Below the pieces are notes generated by a model, which worked only from the letters and a program-made list of their open reading frames with translations, had not been told where the DNA came from and searched no databases. DNA of 64,000 nt, taken from assembly GCA_938037185.1 (NCBI GenBank), contig CALHQK010000095.1, positions 5,284 through 69,283 on the forward strand, in the 5' to 3' direction. The stretch comes from an uncultured Riemerella sp. (GTDB lineage Bacteria; Bacteroidota; Bacteroidia; Flavobacteriales; Weeksellaceae). Shown in pieces: positions 55,301 through 62,953 of the stretch; the stretch's first letter is position 1, and every line of letters begins with the position of its first letter. The position numbers and the translations under genes are program-made.

Positions 55301-56242
55301 TTATTTTAATTCGCCTAAATATCTCTCTGCATCTATCGCTGCCATACATCCGCTTCCTGCTGCTGTAACTGCCTGACGATAAATGTGATCCTGCACATCT
55401 CCTGCCGCGAAAATCCCAGGAAGATTGGTTCTAGAAGATTTTCCTTCGGTGATGATATAGCCATTTTCATCCATATCTATTTGCCCTTTAAATATCTCAG
55501 TATTAGGCTGATGTCCTATGGCTATGAATATCCCGCTGACAGGGATTTCAGAAGTTTCTTGGGTCTGGTTGTTGATAACCACAGCTTTTTCCACCAAGTT
55601 ATTTTCCCCTTTGATACCTATCAATTCGTGATTAAATTTCACTTCTATATTTGGCGTTTTTTCCACTCTGTGAGCCATTGCTTTGGAAGCCCGGAAATAG
55701 TTTTTTCTCACAAGCATGGTCACTTTGCTGCAAATATTAGCAAGATAAGTCGCCTCTTCAGCTGCCGTGTCCCCTGCTCCAACTACGATAACTTCTTGGT
55801 TTCTGTAAAAAAATCCGTCACATGTAGCACATGCAGACACGCCGCCGCCAGAGTATTTCTTCTCATCATCCAGCCCAAGGTATTTGGCTGTCGCTCCAGT
55901 GGAAATAATCACAGTTTTAGCCAAAATTTCTTTCTCTCCTGCCCAAAACTTATGAATTCCGCCTTTTTCTTTAGAAAATTCCACTTTCGTAATCATTTCA
56001 TAATGAACTTTGGTGTCAAATCTTTCAGCTTGTTTTTGTAAATCTTCCATCATTTTTAGCCCTGTAACTCCCTCTGGATACCCTGGGAAATTGTCCACTT
56101 CCGTAGTCGTAGTAAGCTGGCCGCCATGCTGCAGACCTGTATAAAGTTCAGGTTTTAAATCCGCTCTCGCTGCATAGATAGCTGCCGTAAAACCAGAAGG
56201 TCCAGAACCTATAATCACACAATCTAAAATATTATTCTCCAT
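55301..56242 (-). CDS. trxB: Thioredoxin reductase
   Basis: This 313-aa low-molecular-weight flavoprotein has FAD motif IGSGPSGFTAAIYAARA, the redox pair Cys138-Cys141 in SACATCDGFF, the NADPH motif VVGAGDTAAEEATYL and the C-terminal GDVQD. It reduces thioredoxin with NADPH in the cytosol. It precedes crcB and follows the polyprenyl synthase gene by 11 bases. Confidence 0.95.
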   Translation of the reverse strand: MENNILDCVIIGSGPSGFTAAIYAARADLKPELYTGLQHGGQLTTTTEVDNFPGYPEGVTGLKMMEDLQKQAERFDTKVHYEMITKVEFSKEKGGIHKFWAGEKEILAKTVIISTGATAKYLGLDDEKKYSGGGVSACATCDGFFYRNQEVIVVGAGDTAAEEATYLANICSKVTMLVRKNYFRASKAMAHRVEKTPNIEVKFNHELIGIKGENNLVEKAVVINNQTQETSEIPVSGIFIAIGHQPNTEIFKGQIDMDENGYIITEGKSSRTNLPGIFAAGDVQDHIYRQAVTAAGSGCMAAIDAERYLGELK

Positions 56243-56253
56243 TTTTATATTTT

Positions 56254-57231
56254 TTAAAATTCTCTTTTTATTACATAATCCAGCATCAGCTGTAAGGATT
56301 TTTTCGCTTCATTATCAGGAAATTCTGATAAAATATCCAAAGCCTTCTGCTGGTAATTTTCCATTATTTTCTCGGCGTAGTCCAGCCCGCCCGTTTTTTT
56401 CACAAAATCAATCAGTTCTTTTACTCGTTTTGGGTTTTTATTATGGTTTTTAATGATATTAAAATAATATTTTCTGTCCTTTTCATTTGCCGTTTTTAAA
56501 GAATAAATAAGCGGCAAAGTCATTTTTTGTTCCTTAATATCTATGCCCGCAGGCTTCCCTACGATGTTTTTGCTAAAATAATCAAACAAATCATCTTTTA
56601 TCTGAAAAGCCATTCCTGCATAAATCCCAAAATCTTTCATCTTCATTATCAGCGAGTTTTCAGCATTATTAGAAACTGCTCCTATCTGGCAGCACGCCGA
56701 AATAAGCGAAGCTGTTTTTTGTCTAATAATCTGATAATAAATATCTTCCGTAATGTCCAGTTTTCTTGCTTTTTCCAGTTGTAAAAGCTCGCCTTCGGAC
56801 ATGTCTTTTATGGTTTGGGAAACGATTTCCAACAAATCAAAATCCTTATTTTCAGTAGAAAGAATTACCGATTTGGACAATAAATAATCCCCAATCAAAA
56901 CCGCAGTCTTGTTCCCCCATAAGGCGTTGATAGAGAAGAAATTCCGCCTTCTAGTGCTCTCATCTACTACATCATCATGCACCAAAGCCGCCGTATGTAT
57001 CAGCTCTATCAAAGAAGCTCCACGAAAGGTTTTTTCGCTCACCTCGCCTGTCATTTTCGCTGAAAGGAAAACAAGGATAGGCCGCATCTGTTTGCCCTTC
57101 GTAGCGATGATAAATTGTGTAATTTTATCTAATAAAGGCACGCTGCTCTGCATGGACTGATAAAACTTTTCCTCAAAAAGTTTCATTTCCCTGCTTATGG
57201 GAGCTTTGATTTCTTCTAAGATTTTAGCCAC
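56254..57231 (-). CDS. Polyprenyl diphosphate synthase
   Basis: This 325-aa trans-prenyltransferase has a first aspartate-rich motif LVHDDVVDESTRRR (Asp86-Asp90) and a second FQIKDDLFDYF. Residues before the first motif are small (HTAAL), which suggests a long product such as the octaprenyl or heptaprenyl side chain of menaquinone. It lies next to trxB on the same strand. Confidence 0.88.
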   Translation of the reverse strand: MAKILEEIKAPISREMKLFEEKFYQSMQSSVPLLDKITQFIIATKGKQMRPILVFLSAKMTGEVSEKTFRGASLIELIHTAALVHDDVVDESTRRRNFFSINALWGNKTAVLIGDYLLSKSVILSTENKDFDLLEIVSQTIKDMSEGELLQLEKARKLDITEDIYYQIIRQKTASLISACCQIGAVSNNAENSLIMKMKDFGIYAGMAFQIKDDLFDYFSKNIVGKPAGIDIKEQKMTLPLIYSLKTANEKDRKYYFNIIKNHNKNPKRVKELIDFVKKTGGLDYAEKIMENYQQKALDILSEFPDNEAKKSLQLMLDYVIKREF

Positions 57232-57274
57232 AATTTTATTTTAATCCACAAATATAAGATTATTTAATTTTAAA

Positions 57275-58132
57275 TTACAGCCGCTCAAAAGGCACAAAAT
57301 ACAAACTCTGTTTCGCCTGAAAACAGAATTTCTTAAATTCTTCGCCTGAGATATAAATGCCCTTTTCATCTACTGCAACTCCCTCTATCTGACCATATTT
57401 AAAGACCGAACCCAGCTTGTATTTTGTATATTTTCCACTGAAAAAATTCCCGTTTTCATCTTCCTCAAAAATCATCAAAAAGGCTTTTGCTATCTTATTA
57501 TATCCCACCAGATACAGTTTTTTATTAAAATAAAAAGCATCCGTTACCAAGAAATTGGTTTTGAATTCTTCCGTTTTTTCGATGCTCTGTTCTTCCTCTG
57601 TATCAGGATTTATCGCGTATTTAGAAACTTTCAGCGAAGCCCATTCTTTGGAAAAAAGATAAATTTTCCCATCTTTGAAAATCATCGCTTCGGCATCAAA
57701 ATCGTGTTTGTCTTTTTTAAAGCTAAAATGAGGCTGATTTTTATATTTAAAACTGATTTTCTGATGAGAATTATCCGATATTTTATAAATCGCTAAATCC
57801 GTTCTTTTGCCCCTATTATTCCCGAAATCTCCTACATAAAGGCTTTGTCCGTCGCTAGTCATGGCTTCCCAGTCTCTGTTTGGGAAATCAACTTTGATGG
57901 TAGAAATTATCTGCCCACTTTCAGGATTTATTTCATAAATTTCATTGAGATTTCCACCGTCATTAAAGCTGTACAACCTCCCATTCATCAGCGTTAATCC
58001 TGATGTTTCCCTCAAAGTATCATTTAAGACAGCGATTTTATAATTTTTCAAAGGCAGCCTTTTGGTTTTTTGAGCCAAAGAAAAAACCGATATGAGAATA
58101 AAAAACAAAAGATAAAATCTACTAAAACGCAT
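57275..58132 (-). CDS. Secreted beta-propeller-like protein
   Basis: This 285-aa protein has a signal peptide (cleavage after FSLAQ). The mature part has repeated strands and the blocks SGLTLMNGRLYSFNDGG, PNRDWEAMT and YVGDFGNNRG, as in NHL or esterase-like propeller proteins of Bacteroidota. It contains acidic loops that could bind calcium. The substrate and role are unknown. Confidence 0.68.
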   Translation of the reverse strand: MRFSRFYLLFFILISVFSLAQKTKRLPLKNYKIAVLNDTLRETSGLTLMNGRLYSFNDGGNLNEIYEINPESGQIISTIKVDFPNRDWEAMTSDGQSLYVGDFGNNRGKRTDLAIYKISDNSHQKISFKYKNQPHFSFKKDKHDFDAEAMIFKDGKIYLFSKEWASLKVSKYAINPDTEEEQSIEKTEEFKTNFLVTDAFYFNKKLYLVGYNKIAKAFLMIFEEDENGNFFSGKYTKYKLGSVFKYGQIEGVAVDEKGIYISGEEFKKFCFQAKQSLYFVPFERL

Positions 58133-58153
58133 ATATCAAAATAAAATCTTTCA

Positions 58154-59059
58154 TTAAAAACACCATTCCAGCACTTTATACCAAATTCCCAAAGTAAAAA
58201 ATCCGACAATAATGCTGATTCCGATAATCATATTGGTGAGTTTGGTATTGAGTTTAAATTGCTCAGCGATGACGCTGGACATTACCAAAGTAGGCATCGC
58301 GGATTCAAAAACTGTGATTTTCACTAAACTTTCTTTTAGTCCTAAAACAAGTCCCAAAACCAAAATCAAAGCAGGGCCAATCAATAGTTTATAAATCATC
58401 GACATGGAAATTTGGCTCATCAGTTTTTTCCAGCCGTTAAATTTTAACTGTAAACCTATCGAGAACAAAGCCAAAGGCGCCACCGTTCCAGACAGCTTGT
58501 TAAAAAGCGGTTCGGTAGGAGAAAGATCTATAAAAGATGATAAAACTAATGCTGTAACACATCCGATAAATGGCGGAAATATAAAAAGCCTTTTTAGTAA
58601 AAATTTAGCGCTTATGGTGCTGTTATTTCCTCCCTTTAGAGCAGTGATGATACCCAGTGTAGAAAGGGTAAGAAACATGGCTTGGTCGCAGATAATCGCG
58701 ATGCTCAAATATTCTTCTCCATAAAAAGCAGAAATCAGCGGAAAACCAATGAACGAAGTGTTGCTGTATCCACTCGCCAGCTGCAGGGTGCTTGTAGAAC
58801 GGTTGGAATAGTTTTTTAGTTTTGAATAATATTGTATAAATAAATACGCTCCCACTGCCAGAACTACCATACTAGCCGCAGGATAGAGTATTTCCAGCGA
58901 CCACTCTATTTTTGGAATGTATTTAAAGGAAATAGAGGGCAGTGCGATGTAAAGTATCCAAGTATTGATTCCTTTGTGGGCATCTGGGTGAATGGATTTA
59001 GTTGCCTTAAAGACCATTCCCGCCACAATGCACAATATGATTAAAATAAAATTATCCAT
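58154..59059 (-). CDS. AEC-family transporter
   Basis: This 301-aa protein has ten hydrophobic segments with the two-fold pseudo-repeat of auxin efflux carriers (PF03547 family); the broken helix SGYSNTSFIGFPLI and the second-half SAMPTLVMSSVIAEQF are the family marks. It likely moves organic anions such as malate. It lies between the propeller gene and rlmN on the same strand. Confidence 0.85.
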   Translation of the reverse strand: MDNFILIILCIVAGMVFKATKSIHPDAHKGINTWILYIALPSISFKYIPKIEWSLEILYPAASMVVLAVGAYLFIQYYSKLKNYSNRSTSTLQLASGYSNTSFIGFPLISAFYGEEYLSIAIICDQAMFLTLSTLGIITALKGGNNSTISAKFLLKRLFIFPPFIGCVTALVLSSFIDLSPTEPLFNKLSGTVAPLALFSIGLQLKFNGWKKLMSQISMSMIYKLLIGPALILVLGLVLGLKESLVKITVFESAMPTLVMSSVIAEQFKLNTKLTNMIIGISIIVGFFTLGIWYKVLEWCF

Positions 59060-59085
59060 TTTATTATCTATTTGTAGGGCTTTTT

Positions 59086-60123
59086 CTACGCTTCGGCTAT
59101 TTTATTGGCAAGCTGCCCGCAGGCCGCATCGATGTCTCCTCCCCTGCTTCGGCGAATCATCGTAGTGATTCCGTTCTTCTCTAACTGACGGACATAGTTT
59201 TCTGTGGCCTCAGGGTTGCTGCGGTCGTATTTTCCGTTGCCTATGGAATTATATTCTATCAAATTCACCTTTGTAGGCACTTTTTTACAGAATTTTATCA
59301 GGGCTTTTATATCTTCATCCTTGTCGTTTATGCCTTTCCAGATACAGTATTCCAAAGTAATGACAGAGCCAGTTTTAGAATACCAGTATTGCAAGGCTTC
59401 CATGATGTCTGTCAGCGGGAAATTAGAAGAGAAAGGCATGATTTCATTTCGTTTTTCTTCAATTGCTGAATGCAGCGAAAGCGCCAATTTTACTTTTAAA
59501 TCTTCATCTGCCAGCATTTTTATCATCTTCGGAATTCCAGAAGTAGACACGGTAATTCTCCTTGGAGACATGCCCAGACCATCGGGCTGAGTGATTTTTC
59601 TAATGGCTTCCACTACATTTTTGTAGTTCATCATAGGTTCGCCCATTCCCATGAATACAATGTTAGAGAGAGGTCTATCAAAATAAAGTCTGCTCTGTTT
59701 GTCTATCAAAGCCACTTGATCGACTATCTCTGCCACCTCCAAGTTTCTCATTCTTTTGAGTTTGGCTGTAGCGCAAAACTCACAATTTAGAGAACATCCT
59801 ACCTGCGAGGAAACACAGGCGGTTGTTCGTGTTTCTGTTGGGATTAGAACACTTTCCACCAAAAGCCCGTCATGAAGTTTTACGCCGTTTTTTATGGTTC
59901 CGTCTGAACTTCTTTGGAGTTTGTCTACCGAGATGGGATTTATCGTATATTCCTCCGAAATTCTTTGGCGAAGTTCTTTGGAAAGGTTAGTCATTTCCTC
60001 AATAGAATGAAGATTTTTAGACCAAAGCCAGTCATAGACCTGCTTGGCACGAAATGGTTTTTCTCCCAAAGAAACAAAATATTCTTTGAGCTGGTCTAAA
60101 CTAAGCGTTCTGATATCTTTCAT
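59086..60123 (-). CDS. rlmN: 23S rRNA (A2503-C2)/tRNA (A37-C2) methyltransferase
   Basis: This 345-aa radical-SAM enzyme has the cluster CSLNCEFC (Cys110, Cys114, Cys117), the conserved Cys103 upstream and Cys335 near the C-terminus (DAACGQLAN), which forms the methylated intermediate. It methylates A2503 of 23S rRNA and A37 of some tRNAs at C2. A -7 box TACTTTTG is at 60174-60181. Confidence 0.96.
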   Translation of the reverse strand: MKDIRTLSLDQLKEYFVSLGEKPFRAKQVYDWLWSKNLHSIEEMTNLSKELRQRISEEYTINPISVDKLQRSSDGTIKNGVKLHDGLLVESVLIPTETRTTACVSSQVGCSLNCEFCATAKLKRMRNLEVAEIVDQVALIDKQSRLYFDRPLSNIVFMGMGEPMMNYKNVVEAIRKITQPDGLGMSPRRITVSTSGIPKMIKMLADEDLKVKLALSLHSAIEEKRNEIMPFSSNFPLTDIMEALQYWYSKTGSVITLEYCIWKGINDKDEDIKALIKFCKKVPTKVNLIEYNSIGNGKYDRSNPEATENYVRQLEKNGITTMIRRSRGGDIDAACGQLANKIAEA

Positions 60124-60173
60124 TATCTGTATTTAAGGTTAAAATCCTCTTGGCACACCTACCAAAGCGACTG

Positions 60174-60181
60174 CAAAAGTA
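60174..60181 (-). promoter_or_regulatory. Candidate -7 box of rlmN
   Basis: TACTTTTG on the minus strand matches TAnnTTTG, 51 bases before the start codon. A -33 TTTG at the usual distance is not seen. Confidence 0.4.
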
Positions 60182-60245
60182 AGGATTTTTAGGCGGAAAT
60201 CTATTTTTTCTTCTGCACAATCTGGATATTTTTTTGCACAACGCC

Positions 60246-60275
60246 GAAAAAAACTGCATCCACGCGGGATGCAGT
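60246..60275 (-). terminator. Terminator after the 60291-60599 gene
   Basis: ACTGCATCC and GGATGCAGT form a perfect 9-bp stem, followed on the minus strand by TTTTTTTC. It ends the short transcript before rlmN. Confidence 0.8.
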
Positions 60276-60290
60276 ATGCAAGATGTCTGG

Positions 60291-60599
60291 CTATTTTTTA
60301 TCCTCTATGCCATATTGTTTCCAAAGTTCTTGCGGAACGCCCAATTTCACATATTTCTTGATAAAAAAGTATTTATCCTCCAGATTTTTCACCGTAGCTT
60401 CCAGCTGGGCGGTTTTTTCTTTCAGCTGGGCTTTTAGCTTTTCTTGTTCAATGTTGAACCTTGTAGCCTCTTCGTGCAGTCTTTCCAGCTCTCGGACTGT
60501 GTTTGGTTCTACTCCTGCGGGAAAGTTCCCGTTTTCTTGTAACGCTTTTGCCATTAGTTGTGCATCCACAATTGTTTCGGCGAATGATTTTCTACTCAT
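60291..60599 (-). CDS. Small coiled-coil hypothetical protein, 102 aa
   Basis: The protein starts MSRKSFAETIVDAQ, has a Gly/Pro break (NFPAGVEPN), a heptad-rich helix at about 48-75 (EKLKAQLKEKTAQLEATV) and a basic-aromatic end (KYFFIKKYVKLG). No signal or catalytic motif is seen. I recognise no named family. The start codon lies 63 bases downstream of the 21-bp repeat array and the gene has its own terminator, so array and gene may belong together as one element. Confidence 0.65.
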   Translation of the reverse strand: MSRKSFAETIVDAQLMAKALQENGNFPAGVEPNTVRELERLHEEATRFNIEQEKLKAQLKEKTAQLEATVKNLEDKYFFIKKYVKLGVPQELWKQYGIEDKK

Positions 60600-60662
60600 A
60601 ATAATTTTAAATTTTTATCAATTAAACTTTATTTTTATTGTCATTTTTTCAATAAAACACCT

Positions 60663-60851
60663 CTTGTATTGAATACAACATGTCTTGTAAGTCTTGCAAC
60701 ACATCTTGTATCTAATGCAAGACATCTTGCAAGGTCTGCAACACCTCTTGTAAGCTCTGCAAGACATCGTGTAAGTCCTGCAACATGTCTTGTAAGCTTT
60801 GCAAGACATTGTGTAACGATTACAAGACCTCTTGTAAAGTCTGCACAAGAT
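60663..60851. repeat. Nine tandem 21-bp dyad repeats
   Basis: Nine units start at 60663, 60684, 60705, 60726, 60747, 60768, 60789, 60810 and 60831, each exactly 21 bp without indels. The core is the dyad CTTGTAAnnnTTGCAAG. Units 1 and 3 replace the inner A/T pair by T/A on both arms (TTGTAT...ATACAA in unit 1), and unit 8 has TGTAA-CGA-TTACA, which points to conserved symmetry. The array is richer in G+C than its flanks. Confidence 0.9.
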
Positions 60852-60924
60852 GATGCAGTACAAAAACGGGATAAAGTTAATAAAAAAATATAATACAGCT
60901 GATTTATTCCATTATATTTCAGAT

Positions 60925-60963
60925 AAAAATGAGCTGCACCACTCAAAACGAGTGATACAGCTC
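60925..60963 (-). terminator. Nitroreductase gene terminator
   Basis: GAGCTG (60931-60936) and CAGCTC (60958-60963) with an inner CACTC/GAGTG stem form a hairpin, followed on the minus strand by ATTTTTA. It shields the repeat array from upstream transcription. Confidence 0.7.
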
Positions 60964-61020
60964 TGCATATGAAATCAAATATCGTTTTTTTCCTTCCTGC
61001 TTTTGGGCAGTTTGGGCGAA

Positions 61021-61650
61021 TTAGTGTTTTATCACCAGCTCGTTCTTGGAGATTCTCACCTTTTTCATCGGTGCCAGCCAGTCGTTTTCGCGGTCAGCAT
61101 AGCCAATATACATCAGCACCACGCTTTTCAGCCCGAGTTTCTCCAAGCCGAGGACTTTATCAAAATTATCATGGTCAAATCCCTCCACAGGCGTGGAATC
61201 TATTTTGAGTTCCGCTGCTTGTGCAAGTGCCATTCCAAGGGCGATATATGCTTGTCTCGCTGCATGTTCAAAATTTCGGACAGGTTCACGCTCTGCAAAG
61301 CGTTCCTTTAGCATATCCGTGTATCTCGCATATCGCCCACGAGGAAGCCCTCGTTCATCGGTGATAAGGTTATACATCTCATCTATTCTCTCAGGTGTAT
61401 AATTGTCCCACGCAGCAAAGGCAATGATGTGCGAACATGCCATAATTCCTTTTGGGTTTAAAGCACCTTCTACCAGTTTTTCTTTGGTTTCTTGGTCATC
61501 TATTACGATGATTCTGAAAGGCTGCAGCCCAGAAGAAGTAGGTGCAAGGCGGATGGCTTCTATAATCTTGTCTATGTCCTCTTGTGGGACTTTTTTCCCC
61601 TCTTGATAGGCTTTTGTGGCATAGCGCCATTTTAAATCATCTAAAAGCAT
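61021..61650 (-). CDS. NAD(P)H-dependent nitroreductase family oxidoreductase
   Basis: This 209-aa FMN-dependent enzyme of the NfsB-like group has KWRYATKAYQEGK near the start (FMN phosphate contacts), RLAPTSSGLQPFRI, and the C-terminal block LMYIGYADREN... with basic residues for FMN. Such enzymes reduce nitroaromatics, quinones or enals. It stands between queA and the repeat array and has its own terminator. Confidence 0.88.
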   Translation of the reverse strand: MLLDDLKWRYATKAYQEGKKVPQEDIDKIIEAIRLAPTSSGLQPFRIIVIDDQETKEKLVEGALNPKGIMACSHIIAFAAWDNYTPERIDEMYNLITDERGLPRGRYARYTDMLKERFAEREPVRNFEHAARQAYIALGMALAQAAELKIDSTPVEGFDHDNFDKVLGLEKLGLKSVVLMYIGYADRENDWLAPMKKVRISKNELVIKH

Positions 61651-61682
61651 TGTTTATTTTTTTAAGGTTAATTTCTTTAAAA

Positions 61683-62732
61683 TTAAATGATAAGCATGGC
61701 ATCCCCATAAGAATAAAACTTGTATTCCTCACGGATGGCTTCTTCATAAGCATGCATCACGAAATCCTTTCCAGCAAAAGCAGCAATCATCATTAATAAA
61801 GTAGATTTCGGTGTATGGAAATTGGTAATCATAGCATTTGCCACGCCAAATTCATACGGCGGATAGATAAATTTATTAGTCCATCCGTGGTATGCAGATA
61901 CTCTTTTGTTAGAAGAAACAGAGGTTTCCAAAGCCCTCATGGTAGTAGTTCCCACACAGCATATTTTTCGGTTTTCCTCAGCTGCTTTATTGATAATTTC
62001 AGCATTTTTTTCGTCTATAATGGCTTCCTCACACTCCATTTTATGTTTAGAAACATCTTCTACTTCTATCGGATTGAAAGTCCCAAGCCCTACATGAAGC
62101 GTAACTTCCGCGAAATTAATCCCTTTAATTTCTAACCTTTTCAAAAGATGTTTGGAAAAGTGAAGTCCAGCCGTAGGCGCAGCCACCGCACCTTCTACTT
62201 TGGCGTAGATAGTCTGGTATCTTTCTTCATCTTCTGGTTCTACAGGTCTTTTAATATATTTAGGAAGCGGCGTTTCTCCCAATTCTTTTAGTTTTTGTCG
62301 GAACTCTTCATAGCTGCCATCAAAGAGGAATCTCAGTGTTCGTCCACGAGAAGTTGTATTATCAATCACTTCTGCCACCAAAGATTCATCTTCGGTAAAG
62401 AAGACTTTATTCCCTATTCTTATTTTTCTTGCCGGATCCACGAGGACATCCCAAACCCTCGTGTCCTTGTCCAGTTCCCTAAGGAGGAAAACTTCTATTT
62501 TGGCTCCTGTTTTTTCTTTGTTTCCGTAGAGCCTTGCTGGGAAGACTTTGGTATTATTAAAAACGAACAAGTCCCCGTCATCAAAGTAATCAATCACATC
62601 TTTGAATAGTCTGTGTTCTATGGTTTGGTCTTTTCTGTTGAGAACCATTAGTCTTGCTTCATCTCTGTGTTCTGATGGATGTTCTGCCAAAAGATGTTCC
62701 GGCAGATGGAAATTAAAATTAGATGTTTTCAT
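61683..62732 (-). CDS. queA: tRNA preQ1(34) S-adenosylmethionine ribosyltransferase-isomerase
   Basis: This 349-aa enzyme carries the family start [20 protein letters not shown], the [10 protein letters not shown] block and the C-terminal [18 protein letters not shown]. It transfers the ribose part of SAM to preQ1 in tRNA to give epoxyqueuosine. It is 32 bases upstream of the nitroreductase gene on the same strand. Confidence 0.96.
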   Translation of the reverse strand: MKTSNFNFHLPEHLLAEHPSEHRDEARLMVLNRKDQTIEHRLFKDVIDYFDDGDLFVFNNTKVFPARLYGNKEKTGAKIEVFLLRELDKDTRVWDVLVDPARKIRIGNKVFFTEDESLVAEVIDNTTSRGRTLRFLFDGSYEEFRQKLKELGETPLPKYIKRPVEPEDEERYQTIYAKVEGAVAAPTAGLHFSKHLLKRLEIKGINFAEVTLHVGLGTFNPIEVEDVSKHKMECEEAIIDEKNAEIINKAAEENRKICCVGTTTMRALETSVSSNKRVSAYHGWTNKFIYPPYEFGVANAMITNFHTPKSTLLMMIAAFAGKDFVMHAYEEAIREEYKFYSYGDAMLII

Positions 62733-62785
62733 TCAATAATTTAGATAAAATTTATGGATTTTATATTATAACTAAAATCAAGCGG

Positions 62786-62816
62786 CAAATATACAACATT
62801 AAAAAGCCTTTGTCAA
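62786..62816 (-). promoter_or_regulatory. Promoter of queA
   Basis: On the minus strand TTG, a 20-bp spacer and TATATTTG (62786-62793) match the consensus, 53 bases before the queA start. Confidence 0.6.
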
Positions 62817-62925
62817 TACCCGTGCGAAATCTGCGAAACAACAGGCGGATAAAACCACAGATGATATTTTTATAAAAAGAGAGGTTTCTGATAAAAAAAC
62901 CACTTTAAAATTAAATTCTATTTTG

Positions 62926-62933
62926 TAAATTTG
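62926..62933 (+). promoter_or_regulatory. Candidate -7 box of thrS
   Basis: TAAATTTG fits TAnnTTTG 20 bases before the thrS ATG. No clear -33 element is present. No T-box or attenuator-like leader is recognisable in the short gap. Confidence 0.5.
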
Positions 62934-62953
62934 CCCATCAATTTTATAATATT

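Larger units (their letters stand above)
60600..61020. other. Non-coding region with repeat array and terminator
   Basis: The 421 bases between the coiled-coil gene and the nitroreductase gene hold the nine-unit array (60663-60851) and the nitroreductase terminator (60925-60963). Several frames are open on both strands only because 21 is a multiple of three. I do not call them genes. Confidence 0.6.

Noticed and set aside
60663..60851. CRISPR array
   Set aside because: The units are contiguous 21-bp dyads with no unique spacers between them, and no cas genes are present.
60641..60946. Open frame of 101 codons across the repeat array on the minus strand
   Set aside because: Its start lies within the nitroreductase terminator hairpin and its periodic sequence follows from a 21-bp repeat; frames on both strands are open for the same reason.
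62733..62953. Attenuator or T-box leader of thrS
   Set aside because: The gap between thrS and queA has promoter boxes for both genes, but no specifier loop, threonine-rich leader peptide or antiterminator pairing could be identified.
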